This document shows positions 9,951 to 19,746 of a stretch of DNA of 37,697 nt, piece by piece. The position numbers and the translations under genes are program-made. Position 1 is the first letter of the stretch. Each line of letters starts with the position of its first letter. The stretch covers positions 1 to 37,697 of the forward strand of contig JAQMWT010000253.1 in the NCBI GenBank assembly GCA_029834535.1. Reading direction: 5' to 3'. The DNA comes from Chrysophaeum taylorii (Eukaryota; Sar; Pelagophyceae; Pelagomonadales; Pelagomonadaceae). Under the pieces are notes generated by a model. It was not told the DNA's origin. It did no database searches and worked only from the letters and a program-made list of their open reading frames with translations.

Positions 9951-12900
9951 TGACGAAGCCTTTTACCACAGAGCCACACAATTTTTACGAAATCGGGACT
10001 TTCGCGAACACATCCGGTGTGAAAGAGATGTTCAATTCAGGCAATCCACCTAGCGGTTTCACAAAGATTTTCTTTGATCTGTGCATGAGTGTTGCTTCGG
10101 GTGGCATTGCGACCATGGAAGCAGTAGAACTGACACAAAACATTCTTTTTACTGCAGCTGCAGCTGATGGGTTTGATGTTTGCCTTTTCCGAGCTGCGCT
10201 CGCAGATTCGGTGACAACACAGAGAATCATGAATTTATTTCTGGTGGTTGGTGATATGTTGGCAGGTTTCTTTTGCTGAGTTACAGTTTAGCGATGGCAA
10301 ATTCAATACGATGCTGAGCAACCTAGTCACCTACGTTTCAGCCTTCAAAGAGTCTCGTGAGTGCTTGCCAAAATTCGTGTGCTGACGAAAGTTAGGCGAA
10401 ATCTTTAAACATCTACTTGATGAGGACATGTTCTCATCTGAGTCCGGTTGTGCTGCTGTCCTCGGTAGTTGAGGTTTATGTTGTAGGCTCGACGCTTCAG
10501 GATTCGTTCAAGGTCCCGTATTCTTCAAGCGCATGAAAAAATTGAACACTGATAGAATCTACCGTCAGCGCAAGTATAACCTTTGCCATGAAGAATCGGA
10601 AGGATATTCAAAACTAGCTTGTCTGTTATCGGCAAGGGCACCATTCACGACTAAAGCACGTTATCTGCGTGAATTGATTGGAAAATTTGATCTTGATCCG
10701 TGCGTGGTGCCTCATTTTGGGTTTTTTACTAGCACTTCAAGCTTGCCATCTTCTCTTCAGGAATCGCGTATTCGACATTGCACTTGACTTAGTCGAGCAT
10801 GGTGCTGGGGTTCAAGTCGAAGTTGATCTCAATTTTTTTTCTGAATGTAACCCAGTCACGCTCTCCCACATTGTCGGATTCAAATACACTCAATGTTTGG
10901 CTCGTTCATGGGAAACTCCATGTTCCCTATCGCGGATGACTGCCGTTCTCATGTCGCTTAAAATGCTATCGCTGGATAAAATGCTTCCCTACATGGCGCC
11001 AGGTTTCTCTATCATGTCAGCCCTGCAGGTGCATGTCAACAACCGCAACTGATGATTGATCATCAGCTGCATCGCAGTCGGGAATCGCAAAGCGAGCATG
11101 CTTGATAACTGATAGTAGACGTGCTTTTCTTCCGAGCTCGACCGTCGCGGCGTCGTCGGGCTACAGGAACGGGGAGCTGCTTGATGTGGAAAAAAATGGC
11201 AAGTCACGAAACCAGGTCATGTGCCTCCTTGGAGCTCTGATATCAGACCAGCTTTGGTGTGTTGTGCACTGCGGCGTCTTCTGTTTCCAAACTAAAACAT
11301 TCAATCATCGTGTCAAGTGTCGCCGTCAAACGGAAACTACGCGTAATGTCCACGATAATGCGTTGCCCAGGCAACGCCGCTGATGGATCGGCTTCACAGA
11401 GCAGGTACCCTACCAGTGGCTTACCACGTCGTCCGCAGAGCACTTATCAAGGCAGCGTTGACACACCTGCGCCCAAATCTTTTAGCTCTTGCGCGCTTTG
11501 TATTTATGTTGCTCCCAGGCACTACTTGGTTGATCCAGTATATCTGCAATTAAAATCAACGCGTTGCATTCCCGAAATAGCCACTTCACGGAGCGTGCCG
11601 CTGTCAGACCTAGCTGTTGCAGTCCAAAATGTCCCTGATCCCTGTGACGTGCCCGTGGATGATAGCTTTGAACGGTGCTCACCTCGGATTCAACATCAAA
11701 ATTATTCTGCACTAGCCAGCCTTCTGCATGCTCTTGAACCTCTACTTTGTCACTTGCATGTCTTCTTGTCGGTGGACGTTCTTCTAATGCTTAAAATCTG
11801 TCGCCTGGTCACCGCATGTTTCGCATTTTGTCAGTGTTCTCATGCCCAGAGGCTCACACCTGATTCCTGAATAAGCCATGTTGTTTAGGTCTCCTTTCGG
11901 CCTGCATCTGACTTGCGTCGTGACATCGCCACCTCATATAAGACCTCTGACGCATTGTCCTCATCTTCTTGCAGCATTCTTGGAAACATACTTCTGCCGT
12001 GTCTATCCCTGCTCGCTCCAAACCCTGCCTTAGCCATGGAACTTTGGGCAGCACTGCAGCATGTACCTTACCGTTTACGGCACAGTTTGTACTCTGGTTG
12101 GCGTGGAGCAGGTCTTGAACGTAATGGTCGCGATGCCAAACACTACGAAATCATGATTGCTGAGTGCAGAGCTGGTTATGATGTTCGTCAAATTCTGAAG
12201 CGCGTCGCTAACGAAAAGAAACACTCCAAGCATGTTGGAAGGCAACTGGCGAAGGTGGCGCACTCTAATCCACTAGTAGCTTTCGATGTGATCTTGTCAC
12301 AAATTGAATCTTACGATAACATGATTGTGCCTGTTGTGGAGAGCTTGGTATTTATGACGCCGCTTTCTTTAGATGTTCTCGCGTACATGCTCCGTCTTCA
12401 CCTGTCTGACTCCTCGCGAAAGAAAGTACAACATGATGGCATCAGCATTGCTCATTGGTTTCTTCACCTCGCACGGTTTACTGGTCACTTTTTCCGAATG
12501 TTTCCTTCGACCGAAGTTCGAGGTCTAATCGATTTCATTGTTCATGGGCACGGAACCAGCGAGCAAATCTTATCTCATTGACACGTCCCGAACAATGTCT
12601 GTATTCAGGTTGCGCAGAGGCGAGGCGATTGACCTCATCCTGTTTAATGAACTTCTTGCAAGGATGGGTGGCTGCGAGATGGTGGAAGACATGTCGAATT
12701 CTCAGCTACTCGGACTAGCTGGTACGGCATGTGTTGTGTTTTGTTCCTAACTGCGATTAGTCAAAGACAGTTCAGGTGGTGAAGTCCTTCGGCGCGAGTT
12801 GCTTGCGCTTGAAAAGCCCTCTAAGCGTGCGGTAAATTGCCTAATGGAGGTGCTGAGCGACCACGGCATTGCTAGGAGCTTGCTTAGTTTGCTTGCGCAA

Positions 12901-14400
12901 CAGCATCGTCATGCCTTGTTCAAGGAAGGTTTTGGTTACACTAAGTTATTGGGCGAGATGCACGATAAGTGTCAAGTTGTTTTCGTGCAGCTAGTCGAGT
13001 TCCTATCACACATAATGGAAGGATGGTATTCTCCAGGATATCCTGGTGCGCAGGTTTTGTATGGTGCGAGTACCCATGTCGCATCCCACAGGTACCGGGC
13101 GAAGGAGCATTGAAAGACCGTCTTATCTCTCAATACTGCCGAAGCTGCATTATATGTGCATACATCTGAAAATGTCACCGCAAGCTGCTCTTCATGCCGC
13201 TAGGCCCCTGATGGCTGCGGCGAGCGAACTCCGACGACATTCAGCTGAGTACGCTAGTGAGGTACCCTGCATTCTAGTTGATGAGCTTCTGAACAATTGG
13301 GATCCCGCTGGAGAACTGCTGCATGAAGTCCAATCGGTCATCCCTGCCCATGATTGGTGTTATGTGACACCTAGATTCTTCCTACGATTCTGGTCTTTGT
13401 CGCTGCGTGACATTCTAGTGCCAACCAAGATATACGAGTCGCAGATTTCTTTATTGCGTTCTCGCAGGGTTTCCCTTCAGCGTTTTGAGGCTAATGCCCC
13501 CATGGTAGAAAAACGGAAAAGAGAAATAAGTCGCTGTGCTCAGACAGCTGAAGCTTTGCAAGCTGAACTGCAGGCTCGCAATCTGCACTGCACCCATGTA
13601 CGCAATGAGCTGCAATCGGAGAACGCGCACTTTTTCAGTGTCTCTCAGTGTAGTCGACTTGAGTGTGTCACGGACCTGCTTCTACGATCTTGTCTCATAC
13701 CGCGACTCCTTCAAACTCCTGAAGATGCATTGTTTTGCGCAAATTTTATTAATTTGCTGCATGAGTTGGAGACGCCGCACTTCCCCTTAATTGACTTCTA
13801 TGAGAGAGTTGTTGACGAAGTATTTCCGATTCTCTTGAGTGCCACTGACCGCGAGGCAAGATTGCTCGGGATATTCTTTAGTGCAACACTGACACCTTTT
13901 TACAAATGGTATTGTAATCGTGAATTGTATGACCGGGAAGCTGCGCCTAAACCTGGATTTGGACATTCAGCTGAGTTGGTCCCGTCTTGCCCATACGAGC
14001 GGTACCGTTCTGTTTTTACTCGTTGGTGCAGCAAGATGACGGCAGTTGTCAACCAAGGTCTCGAACGTTGGGAACTAAGCGGACGTGCTTGTCTCCTCGT
14101 TATCATCAAGGTACCCTTGCATTGTGTATCCCTGCACTATGTTGTGTGCGACTTGCCTGAGATTCTCTTTGTTTTGTGTCGCAGCTTCTTGGCATTTATC
14201 CGGTGGATGCACACACGTGTGCTATGCTGATGAGCAAATTAAGTGCCTTGAAGTCCCAAGAGACGATGAAAGACGTTCAGGCCATGGCTAATAGATACTC
14301 TCAACTTCTAGAGCAGCAGCGTGCATTCAATATTGCTGATCCTAGTTATCTTTTCTCACCCGGCGATTCAAATGAATTTTTGGCTGCGGTAAATTGTTGA
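9950..14400 (+). CDS. THOC2: THO complex subunit 2 (THOC2/Tho2), split gene with short introns
   Basis: Tho2 is the large scaffold of the nuclear THO/TREX complex, which couples transcription to mRNP packaging and export. Consecutive exons follow the THOC2 order: RQRKYNLCHEESEGYSKL and SHIVGFKYTQ (N-terminal domain); ILLPCLSLLAP, PYRLRHSLYSGW, GRQLAKVAHSNP and YDNMIVPVVESL (middle); then LHAARPL, TPRFFLRFWSLSL, TPEDALFCANFINLLHE and KWYCNRELYDRE (C-terminal domain). Likely exons: 9950-10246, 10287-10356, 10396-10441, 10487-10720, 10761-11028, about 11480-11807, 11889-~12539, ~12609-12721, 12761-13045, 13092-14110, 14185-14400. Joints between 11029 and 11480 and near 12540-12608 are unresolved. 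The start is the ATG at 9950, directly after a repeat. The protein is roughly 1,200 residues and stops soon after the conserved core, without the long charged tail of animal THOC2. An alternative last intron (14389-14452) would change the final residues. Confidence 0.85.
10357..10395 (+). other. THOC2 intron, 39 nt
   Basis: GTGAGTGC...GCTGACGAAAGTTAG has a consensus donor and a CTGAC branch-like motif. Removing it joins the exon ending in KES to the frame EIFKHLLDED. Phase 1. Confidence 0.75.
10442..10486 (+). other. THOC2 intron, 45 nt (predicted)
   Basis: GTCCGG...TTGTAG. Removing it keeps frame from DMFSSE into LDASGFVQGPVFF. The shorter GTAGTT donor at 10465 would break the frame, so the upstream donor is preferred. 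Confidence 0.55.
10721..10760 (+). other. THOC2 intron, 40 nt (predicted)
   Basis: GTTTTTTACT...TCTCTTCAG with a pyrimidine-rich 3' end. Removal joins FDLDPCVVPHFG to NRVFDIALDLVE, restoring the DP...NRVFD segment conserved in THOC2 apart from a seven-residue insert. Confidence 0.6.
12722..12760 (+). other. THOC2 intron, 39 nt
   Basis: GTACGGCATG...TTCCTAACTGCGATTAG contains a textbook CTAAC branch site. The phase fits exactly: it joins SQLLGLA to KDSSGGEVLRREL, and the downstream frame matches THOC2. Confidence 0.85.
13046..13091 (+). other. THOC2 intron, 46 nt (predicted)
   Basis: GTGCGCAGG...CATCCCACAG changes the frame from the exon ending WYSPGYP to the exon beginning TGRRSIERPSYL. Alternatives of 28 nt (13026-13053 or 13064-13091) also satisfy the frame. 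Length similarity to the other introns favours 46 nt. Confidence 0.5.
14111..14184 (+). other. THOC2 intron, 74 nt
   Basis: GTACCCTTGC...TTTTGTGTCGCAG has a pyrimidine-rich end. Removal joins CLLVIIK to LLGIYPVDAHTC in frame, matching the conserved end of the THOC2 C-terminal domain. Confidence 0.85.
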
Positions 14401-15011
14401 GTTGACCCTTGTCCATGAATTGTTTGCACACCCTCATCAATGTGCGTGCTAGTGGTACCTGTTATTCTCAAATAAGTGAAGGGGAAAATGCGAGCGAGCG
14501 GCGTACGAGCGATTTGCTCGGCCATTCGACCCGCAAAAAGCTCAAAACAACGACTCATGGTGCCCTTTCGAAGTCCTGAGAAGCTGTGGTCGAACGGCGT
14601 GGACGGTCATCCGAGTAATCGGCCACGAAAATCATCACTCCGACGGTGATTTTTTGGGGGTTGCGCGGGTTTCTGAAGGAAAGTTGCGAGCGGACTCCTA
14701 CGAGTCCCCACGGACGCACCGACACCGGAACTTCTGGTGAGCTCTGCTATGCTTCCGGATGGTCCGTCTGGGCGCCCAAATAACTTAGAAGCAAAGGTTA
14801 GAGGAGCGTCTGAGAGCCCGAGGGCGACTTAGACACTTGAGGTGGTGTTGGAAGCTTGAATGGGGGAAAGCGGCATCCGATGGGCTTTCGAGGCGCGTTC
14901 GGACTTGGCTATGCACTCCTCGGCCTTGGCTTTGAGTTGGAAGGCGTCTATGTCGCCTGGCTTCTTTTTTTTTCTTGGGTGGCGCCTCACACGCGTTCTC
15001 GCTGCCGGGGG
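14401..15011. other. Intergenic stretch after THOC2
   Basis: No convincing gene is present. There is a possible small hairpin at about 14623-14654 (AAAATCATCAC...GGTGATTTTTT). No polyadenylation signal was identified with confidence. The right part may belong to the mobile-element-like ORF that follows. Confidence 0.4.
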
Positions 15012-15608
15012 CTACTTTGCACGAAGGCTCTCGGGGAGCCAGGAGAGGAGGATTTTCATGCCAAACTGGGCTTCGAGGTGTCGAAGGAGGGCGATCTTCC
15101 CGGCGTCCTGGGTTGTGTAGGCTCCGATGTTGTGCTTGCCAAGCTGCTCCTTGATGGCCTCTACCGAGTAGCCCTTGATGGCCGAGACACCTTGCTTGAC
15201 GTACGAGAGCCGGAGTTTCTCCGCGGAGTTGGTGGCGCCAGGACAGCCTTGGAGGTCAGCAGATGTCAGGCGAACGCCGCCGGCGTCGGGAGCTTCGGAT
15301 TCTAGGTCGGCATCCGGGCTTGTGTTGGCGGCGGGGGTGGCGCGTTTCCGAGAAGACGGGAACAGCGTCAGCGCAGGCGTGCTCAGAACCGTGGAGAGTT
15401 CGCCCGCCGGCGCCGCGCGGGCGGCGTCCTGCTGCTCCTGGTAGAGCTGGATCCAATAGGGGGCCTGGTTGAAGGGGGAGAGGCCGGACTTGGACCAGGC
15501 CTTACAGTTGACCTCGGGCGCAGCCCGCCACGCCTGGCTTAAGCACTCGAGCGCCTCTTGGAGATTCAAGACGACGCGGCGTAGATCCTCACCGAGTTCT
15601 CCGACCAC
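15012..15608 (-). CDS. Hypothetical protein, possible transposon-encoded C-terminus with SAP-like end
   Basis: The frame gives 198 residues. Residues ~18-45 read LECLSQAWRAAPEVN then AWSKSGLSPFN, a pattern resembling the end of pogo/Tigger-type DDE transposases (W-x-K-x-G-x-x-PFN). The middle is Ala/Pro-rich low complexity. Residues ~140-185 (YSVEAIKEQLGKHNI, then GKIALLRHLEAQ) resemble a SAP helix-loop-helix DNA-binding motif. The upstream minus-strand frame (15771 to 15589) shows WIKKASADWAG and could be an earlier part lost by frameshift. The Helitron fragment starts immediately beyond, near 15727. No catalytic region is visible, so it would be a remnant. The identification is weak. Confidence 0.35.
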   Translation of the reverse strand: MVGELGEDLRRVVLNLQEALECLSQAWRAAPEVNCKAWSKSGLSPFNQAPYWIQLYQEQQDAARAAPAGELSTVLSTPALTLFPSSRKRATPAANTSPDADLESEAPDAGGVRLTSADLQGCPGATNSAEKLRLSYVKQGVSAIKGYSVEAIKEQLGKHNIGAYTTQDAGKIALLRHLEAQFGMKILLSWLPESLRAK

Positions 15609-15726
15609 TTCGCGTCCTCGCCGTAGAGCGCGCTGCAGCTGTCCATGATTTTCTGAGGCCGCGAGACTGACCGTCAGCCAAGACGCCCGCCCAGTCCGCG
15701 CTCGCCTTTTTGATCCAGAGCTCCCG

Positions 15727-16065
15727 GCGCTCCTCCAAGCCGTCTACGGCGACCTCGCAGACTGTTTCCACGACCCGCGGCGGCTCTTTCAGCGCGCCAT
15801 TCTCACGCAGCGTCGAAACGATGTTGTCGATGCTGACAACGCGCGCATGACCGCGGCCTTTTTTTCCCGGCGACGAGGCGTCGGAGTTCTTTTCGGCCGA
15901 CTAGGTTGGGTCGGAAGACGACGCCTCGCTCTTTACAGACGAGTTTTCAACTCCCTGACAACCAACGGCATGCTGACTTTGATCTCGAGCTTACAGTCTT
16001 CGCAACCTCGACCCGTCGTACGGCCACTTCAACGGCACCTGATACATCATCGATCGTGTCGTGTC
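15727..16065 (+). mobile_element. Helitron-like helicase fragment, unit 4, first half
   Basis: Plus-strand helicase remnant: YGDLADCFHDPRRLFQRAIL, then NDVVDADNARM. It runs up to ATCGATCGTGTCGTGTC, where element B interrupts it. The second half resumes at 18784 and continues the same helicase sequence, as seen by comparison with the uninterrupted minus-strand units. This copy lacks the GTCCCCCGATT end of the other units. Confidence 0.8.
16061..16065 (+). repeat. Target-site duplication GTGTC, left
   Basis: GTGTC immediately precedes the 5' LTR of element B and is repeated at 18784-18788 immediately after its 3' LTR. Five bases is the usual duplication size for gypsy integrases. Confidence 0.9.
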
Positions 16066-16400
16066 TGTGGCGGCAACTCCCGCCTCCTAAGGCTTACCCC
16101 TCTTCTAGCCCCCCCCCTTATCAGGGGCACCCTACTCCGTCATGATGATGTCAGTTTTCCTTATGACATCATCTTCCTTTTCCGCGACATGTGTCTCCCT
16201 GATTTCTTTGTTTCAAGTGTTCTTAATCATAAAGCAACAGCCGATCCTCAAGTTGTGAGGACCAGGCACGGAAGTTGTTTGTGGTTGTGTGGCGGGAGAA
16301 CGGCCATCCTCGTCCAGTGACTCCATCAAGGGCACGGACGCGAGCGGCGAGCCAGGATTCGAAGGCACGCCAGGTAGGCCTAAATTCTCCTTACGCCACA
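16066..16400 (+). repeat. 5' LTR of element B
   Basis: It begins TGTGGCGGCAACTCCCGCC and ends CTCCTTACGCCACA. It contains a 10-bp dyad at 16144-16153/16164-16173 and a CCCCTTATCAGGGG palindrome near 16118-16131. The same LTR occurs at 5770, 18449 and, inverted, at 24449. Confidence 0.93.
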
Positions 16401-16402
16401 GG

Positions 16403-16411
16403 TGGTGGAGG
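16403..16411 (+). promoter_or_regulatory. Putative primer-binding site of element B
   Basis: TGGTGGAGG starts two bases after the LTR. The same sequence at the same spacing follows the LTR end in elements D (32576) and C (29958-29966, complement). A TGG start pairs with the CCA end of a tRNA. The tRNA species was not identified. Confidence 0.7.
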
Positions 16412-16861
16412 AATACGAGATTCGAGCGACCATATCGGTCGCAGCGGACGAGTGCATCTTGCATTCTCTACACGGTCCGGACAAGCCGTGCGCGCCCTGA
16501 TCAAGCGCGCCGACGAAGATTCCAGGAGGACCACTGCCGTGGGAAAGTTCCCCGGGCGGATACGTTAGTCGTCGGAGGTGACGACGCGCGATTCGGTTCT
16601 AGCCGACGCGCAACCCGGGTACCGCTACCGCAGGCGAGCGGAGTGAGATCGCAACTCACTAAGGCATTGATTGCCGGGCAGAGGCGAATTCTGCCGCCCA
16701 CCGGACTGATAGATCGGTCGGTGGAAGACGCACGCGACGACGATATTACGCGTGTCGTGGACGAGTAGAAGTCCTAGAGTCGAAGGAGCACGAGAACGAC
16801 GACGACACAACCATTTTGGACCCGCTCTGATCTCGGCCGATTAGAACGAGCCAGAGCCCAT

Positions 16862-17430
16862 ATGGAAGACGATGATGCTGCCGGCGAGCAGATGCGATAT
16901 GACGAACCGCCAAGCCGTCAGGATGAGATGAGCGAGGGGAACGATGATGATGATAACGATGATGAAGAGCACGACACTGAAGGTGACAACGAGGAAGAAG
17001 AGCTAGACTACAACAACGGCGAACCCGCGGAGAGACCGCCGGGAGGACGACCGACAGCTCCGCCAACGCGTGCACGAACCCCGGATGTAACGGGAGTGAA
17101 TGAGTTCTACGAGGCTCATTTGCGGGCGTTACGCGAAGAGAACGAACGCGCGCAGGAACGACTTTTAAAACAAATAGAAGAAGAGAACGATCGAAAGGAG
17201 CGGCTACAGCGGAAGGGGGCAGAAGAATTACGAGAGCAAGTGCGGAGGGCCAACGCTCGAGCAGATGACCTCCAAGATCAAGTAAATTCGTTGACAAGAG
17301 AAAGAGACGAGTTGCGTACGCCGAGTCGATCAAGGCGAGCGAGCAGCCCGGGGTCCCGAGCTGAGGAAGAACCGCCAACTACACGATCACGCGCGAAAGC
17401 TAGGAAGCCGCGATATAAAGACGGCCTTTC
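16862..17430 (+). CDS. gag: Gag-like N-terminal protein of element B (truncated)
   Basis: The ATG at 16862 opens a frame whose first ~60 residues are very acidic (SEGNDDDDNDDEEHD). A Pro/Arg linker (PPGGRPTAPPTRARTPD) follows. Residues ~80-155 form a strong predicted coiled coil rich in Glu/Arg/Gln (ALREENERAQERLL; RKERLQRKGAEELREQ). A basic Ser/Arg tail ends near KARKPRYKDG. Element D Gag has the same plan (acidic, then coiled coil), which supports a Gag role in particle assembly. The frame runs on to 17503 through the deletion junction, and those last residues are out-of-frame integrase sequence. The capsid and zinc-binding parts seen in element D are missing. Confidence 0.65.
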
Positions 17431-18408
17431 TCCGTGCTTGCCTTCAGGGCCGGAGCATCACGGATTGGCCCGACTTTGCTCATTATATTGCGTTTTGTTA
17501 TAACCGCTAATTTATTCCAGGCACGCAGATTTCTCCCTTTATGCTGCGCCTGAACCGTCAGCCGATGTTACCTACTGACTACACGCGTATTGATTTTGAT
17601 ACGCGATTGTTGCCGAGGACTCGCTCTGATGCAGTCGCCGAAACTCGTGAACGATTGAAGTATTATACGAAGATCGTCCGCGAAGCTCGTGATAAAGCTT
17701 TGAAGAAACAACGATTGGCTTACAATGCTGATCATGTTGATGTTGAATACAAGGAAGGATCGCATGTTTTGCTCTACATTCCTTTCCTTCAGAACAAACT
17801 TCGACCGGAATGGCGAGGACCGTTTATTATCAAGGAACGCCTTTCCCCGGCCACCTATAGGATTGAGTCTCTCGACTCCCCGCCCGAAGAACGACGTGTT
17901 CATGTTAGTCAGATCACGCCTGTGATGGTACCTCCGATCGTTGATCAAGCCATCCGCAAACCCGAAGAAACCTTCCGTGGTGATTATCAGCACGGTAAGT
18001 TTGTTGTTTTCCGGATTCCTGACCGGAAGCGCTCTGATTGGCGCAAGAAGATTTATGTTGCTGAAGTTCATGAGCCTTACGATTACCAGAATGATCGTGT
18101 TGCTCTACATTTCTATTCCGTTTGGGTCCGAACGATGATGTCGCTTATTTCAAGCCGACCTCTCACCTTTCGCACCGCAAACTCAAGCCCGAGTTCAAGG
18201 ACGTTGAAGGTCGCAGTTTCACCGACAAGTCCCGGATCTCATCCAACACAACTCCTTGTGTCACGGATTTCGCTCCGCACGAGATTGATGTGTTGATCCC
18301 CAAGTTTACTTACGCAGTGGCCGAGTTCCTGAACCGGTCATCACCCGCGTTTACCAGAAGATTCGTTCACGAGATGCTCGTAAGGCGAAGCCGCGCTCCT
18401 CGCGCTAG
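17431..18408 (+). pseudogene. pol: Integrase C-terminal part of element B
   Basis: Homology to element A starts abruptly at GGCCTTTCTCCGTGCTTGCC, which corresponds to base ~4744 of A, just after the third catalytic residue of integrase. The open frame 17541-18296 contains DTRLLPRTRSDAVAETRERL, the KLRPEWRGPF module and the FRGDYQHGKFVVFRIP segment. A small deletion near 18120 and another base loss near 18308 shift the frame within the conserved tail (TPCVTDFAPHEIDVL). The equivalent of A's stop is at 18406-18408. No catalytic residue remains, so integrase activity is impossible. Confidence 0.85.
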
Positions 18409-18448
18409 CACCTCGCTGGGGCAGCTCGAATTCTTACCAGGGGAGTCC

Positions 18449-18783
18449 TGTGGCGGCAACTCCCGCCTCCTAAGGCTTACCCCTCTTCTAGCCCCCCCCT
18501 TATCAGGGGCACCCTACTCCGTCATGATGATGTCAGTTTTCTTTATGACATCATCTTCCTTTTCCGTGACATGTGTCACCCTGATTTCTGTGTTTCGATA
18601 ATATCTTAATCATAAAGCAACAGCCGATCCTCGAGTTGTGAGGACCAGGCACGGAAGTTGTTTGTGGTTGTGTGGCGGGAGAACGGCCATCCTCGTCCAG
18701 TGACTCCATCAAGGGCACGGACGCGAGCGGCGAGCCAGGATTTGAAGGCACGCCAGGTAGGCCTAAATTCTCCTTACGCCACA
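18449..18783 (+). repeat. 3' LTR of element B
   Basis: Same length and ends as the 5' LTR. The upstream ACCAGGGGAGTCC is a candidate polypurine tract, also found before the LTR of A. The dyad lies at 18526-18535/18546-18555. Confidence 0.93.
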
Positions 18784-19395
18784 GTGTCACCGAGGCTCCT
18801 CCAACCAGTATCCCTTAAGCCCCACCGACGCCAAACGATCAACAAGAGCCAGAGGCAGACGCCCCGCAAGGTCGGCGTCCTCTTGCCCAAGCCCGTCTTG
18901 TGCCACGTCCAGCTCTACGTGGCTCTCTGTCGATCGGCAACCCCGAGGATATCCTCCTCTGGGTCGACGACTCCACCCTACCCCACACGTGCAGCGCAAT
19001 ACCGATAAGCCCCCTCCCGGCGTCTACACGCACACTGTAGGTGAACTTACTGGGCCAGGTGAGCTTACTGGAACCAGGTGAACTTACTAGTGTTAGAGAT
19101 TGGGACAATGTGAACTTAGTGACCAGGTGAACTTACTTGGACCAAGTGAACTTACTGGGGTTCTTAGAGTAAACTCAAAGGTCCATCAAAGCAGCTTAGA
19201 TTGGTGGGGGTGAGAACGACGAGCTCAAAGGAGAGTGGGGCGAGGGGATGTGAGCACGAGTGGGTTTACGCCGAACTTACTGGGGTTAGAGATTGGGACT
19301 AGGTGAATTTACTGACCAGGTGAACTTACTGAGACCAGGTGAACTTACTGGGGTTAGAGATTGGGACTAGGTAAACTTACTGGCCTGCACTTGTC
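18784..19395 (+). mobile_element. Helitron-like helicase fragment, unit 4, second half
   Basis: It begins with the right GTGTC duplication, then continues the plus-strand helicase: SPRLLQPVSLKPHRRQTINK, TPRKVGVLLPKPVLCHVQLY and VALCRSATPRI. After ACCCCACACGTGCAGCGC comes the tandem GTGAACTTACTGGGACCAG array. The unit ends at GGCCTGCACTTGT like the others. Confidence 0.85.
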
Positions 19396-19746
19396 CTTCC
19401 TTACTACTAATCGGCAAATTCTGTCGTCAAAGGTCGACTGCTAAGAGGGGGGTGTGTGTGGGGAGCATGAAGGATGTGGGTGGGTTTGTGGGGTAGGAGG
19501 GATGTGCCTGACGGGCGGAGATAAGTACGCGGGACCTAGTCGGGGTCATCGCCGAGTCGTGGGGCAGGCGAAGAGAGGACGGGCCCCGCCCGTATGTCGT
19601 ACGCATGCTGCCGCCGGACGTATGTGCGACGAAGGGTGACGTCCTGCTGGGATCGGGCGGCCTGGCTGGGGCTCCCCGAGGCGGCGACATGGGTGAGGGC
19701 GGTGAGGGCACAGCGAGCCCGGCCTAATGCGTTGGCGATCCCCCAC
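19396..19746 (-). mobile_element. 3' UTR and terminus of the LINE
   Basis: On the minus strand this follows the stop codon of the RT-endonuclease ORF. It ends ...CACACACCCCCCTCTTAGCAGTCGAC, then a diverged TTTGACGACAG...GATTAGTAGTAAGG junction. Shorter pieces of this region recur at 6085, 7247, 9507-9750, 23217, 24823-25068 and 30267, each starting at a different point. That is the typical signature of 5'-truncated LINE insertions. Confidence 0.8.

Larger units (their letters stand above)
16066..18783 (+). mobile_element. Non-autonomous gypsy element B, complete with LTRs and TSD
   Basis: Two 335-bp LTRs (16066-16400, 18449-18783) flank an interior of about 2 kb, with the 5-bp duplication GTGTC on both sides. 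The interior holds an acidic, coiled-coil Gag-like start and then the integrase C-terminus. RT, RNase H, the integrase zinc finger and the DDE residues are all missing. The element therefore needed proteins in trans to move, or lost its core after insertion. The LTRs differ by several substitutions and small indels, so the insertion is not very recent. Confidence 0.92.

Noticed and set aside
10465..10486. 22-nt intron in THOC2 using donor GTAGTT
   Set aside because: It gives the wrong reading frame for the downstream conserved exon. A 45-nt intron with donor at 10442 fits.
11482..12263. Minus-strand ORFs opposite THOC2
   Set aside because: The plus strand gives collinear THOC2 homology. The antisense frames show no family resemblance.
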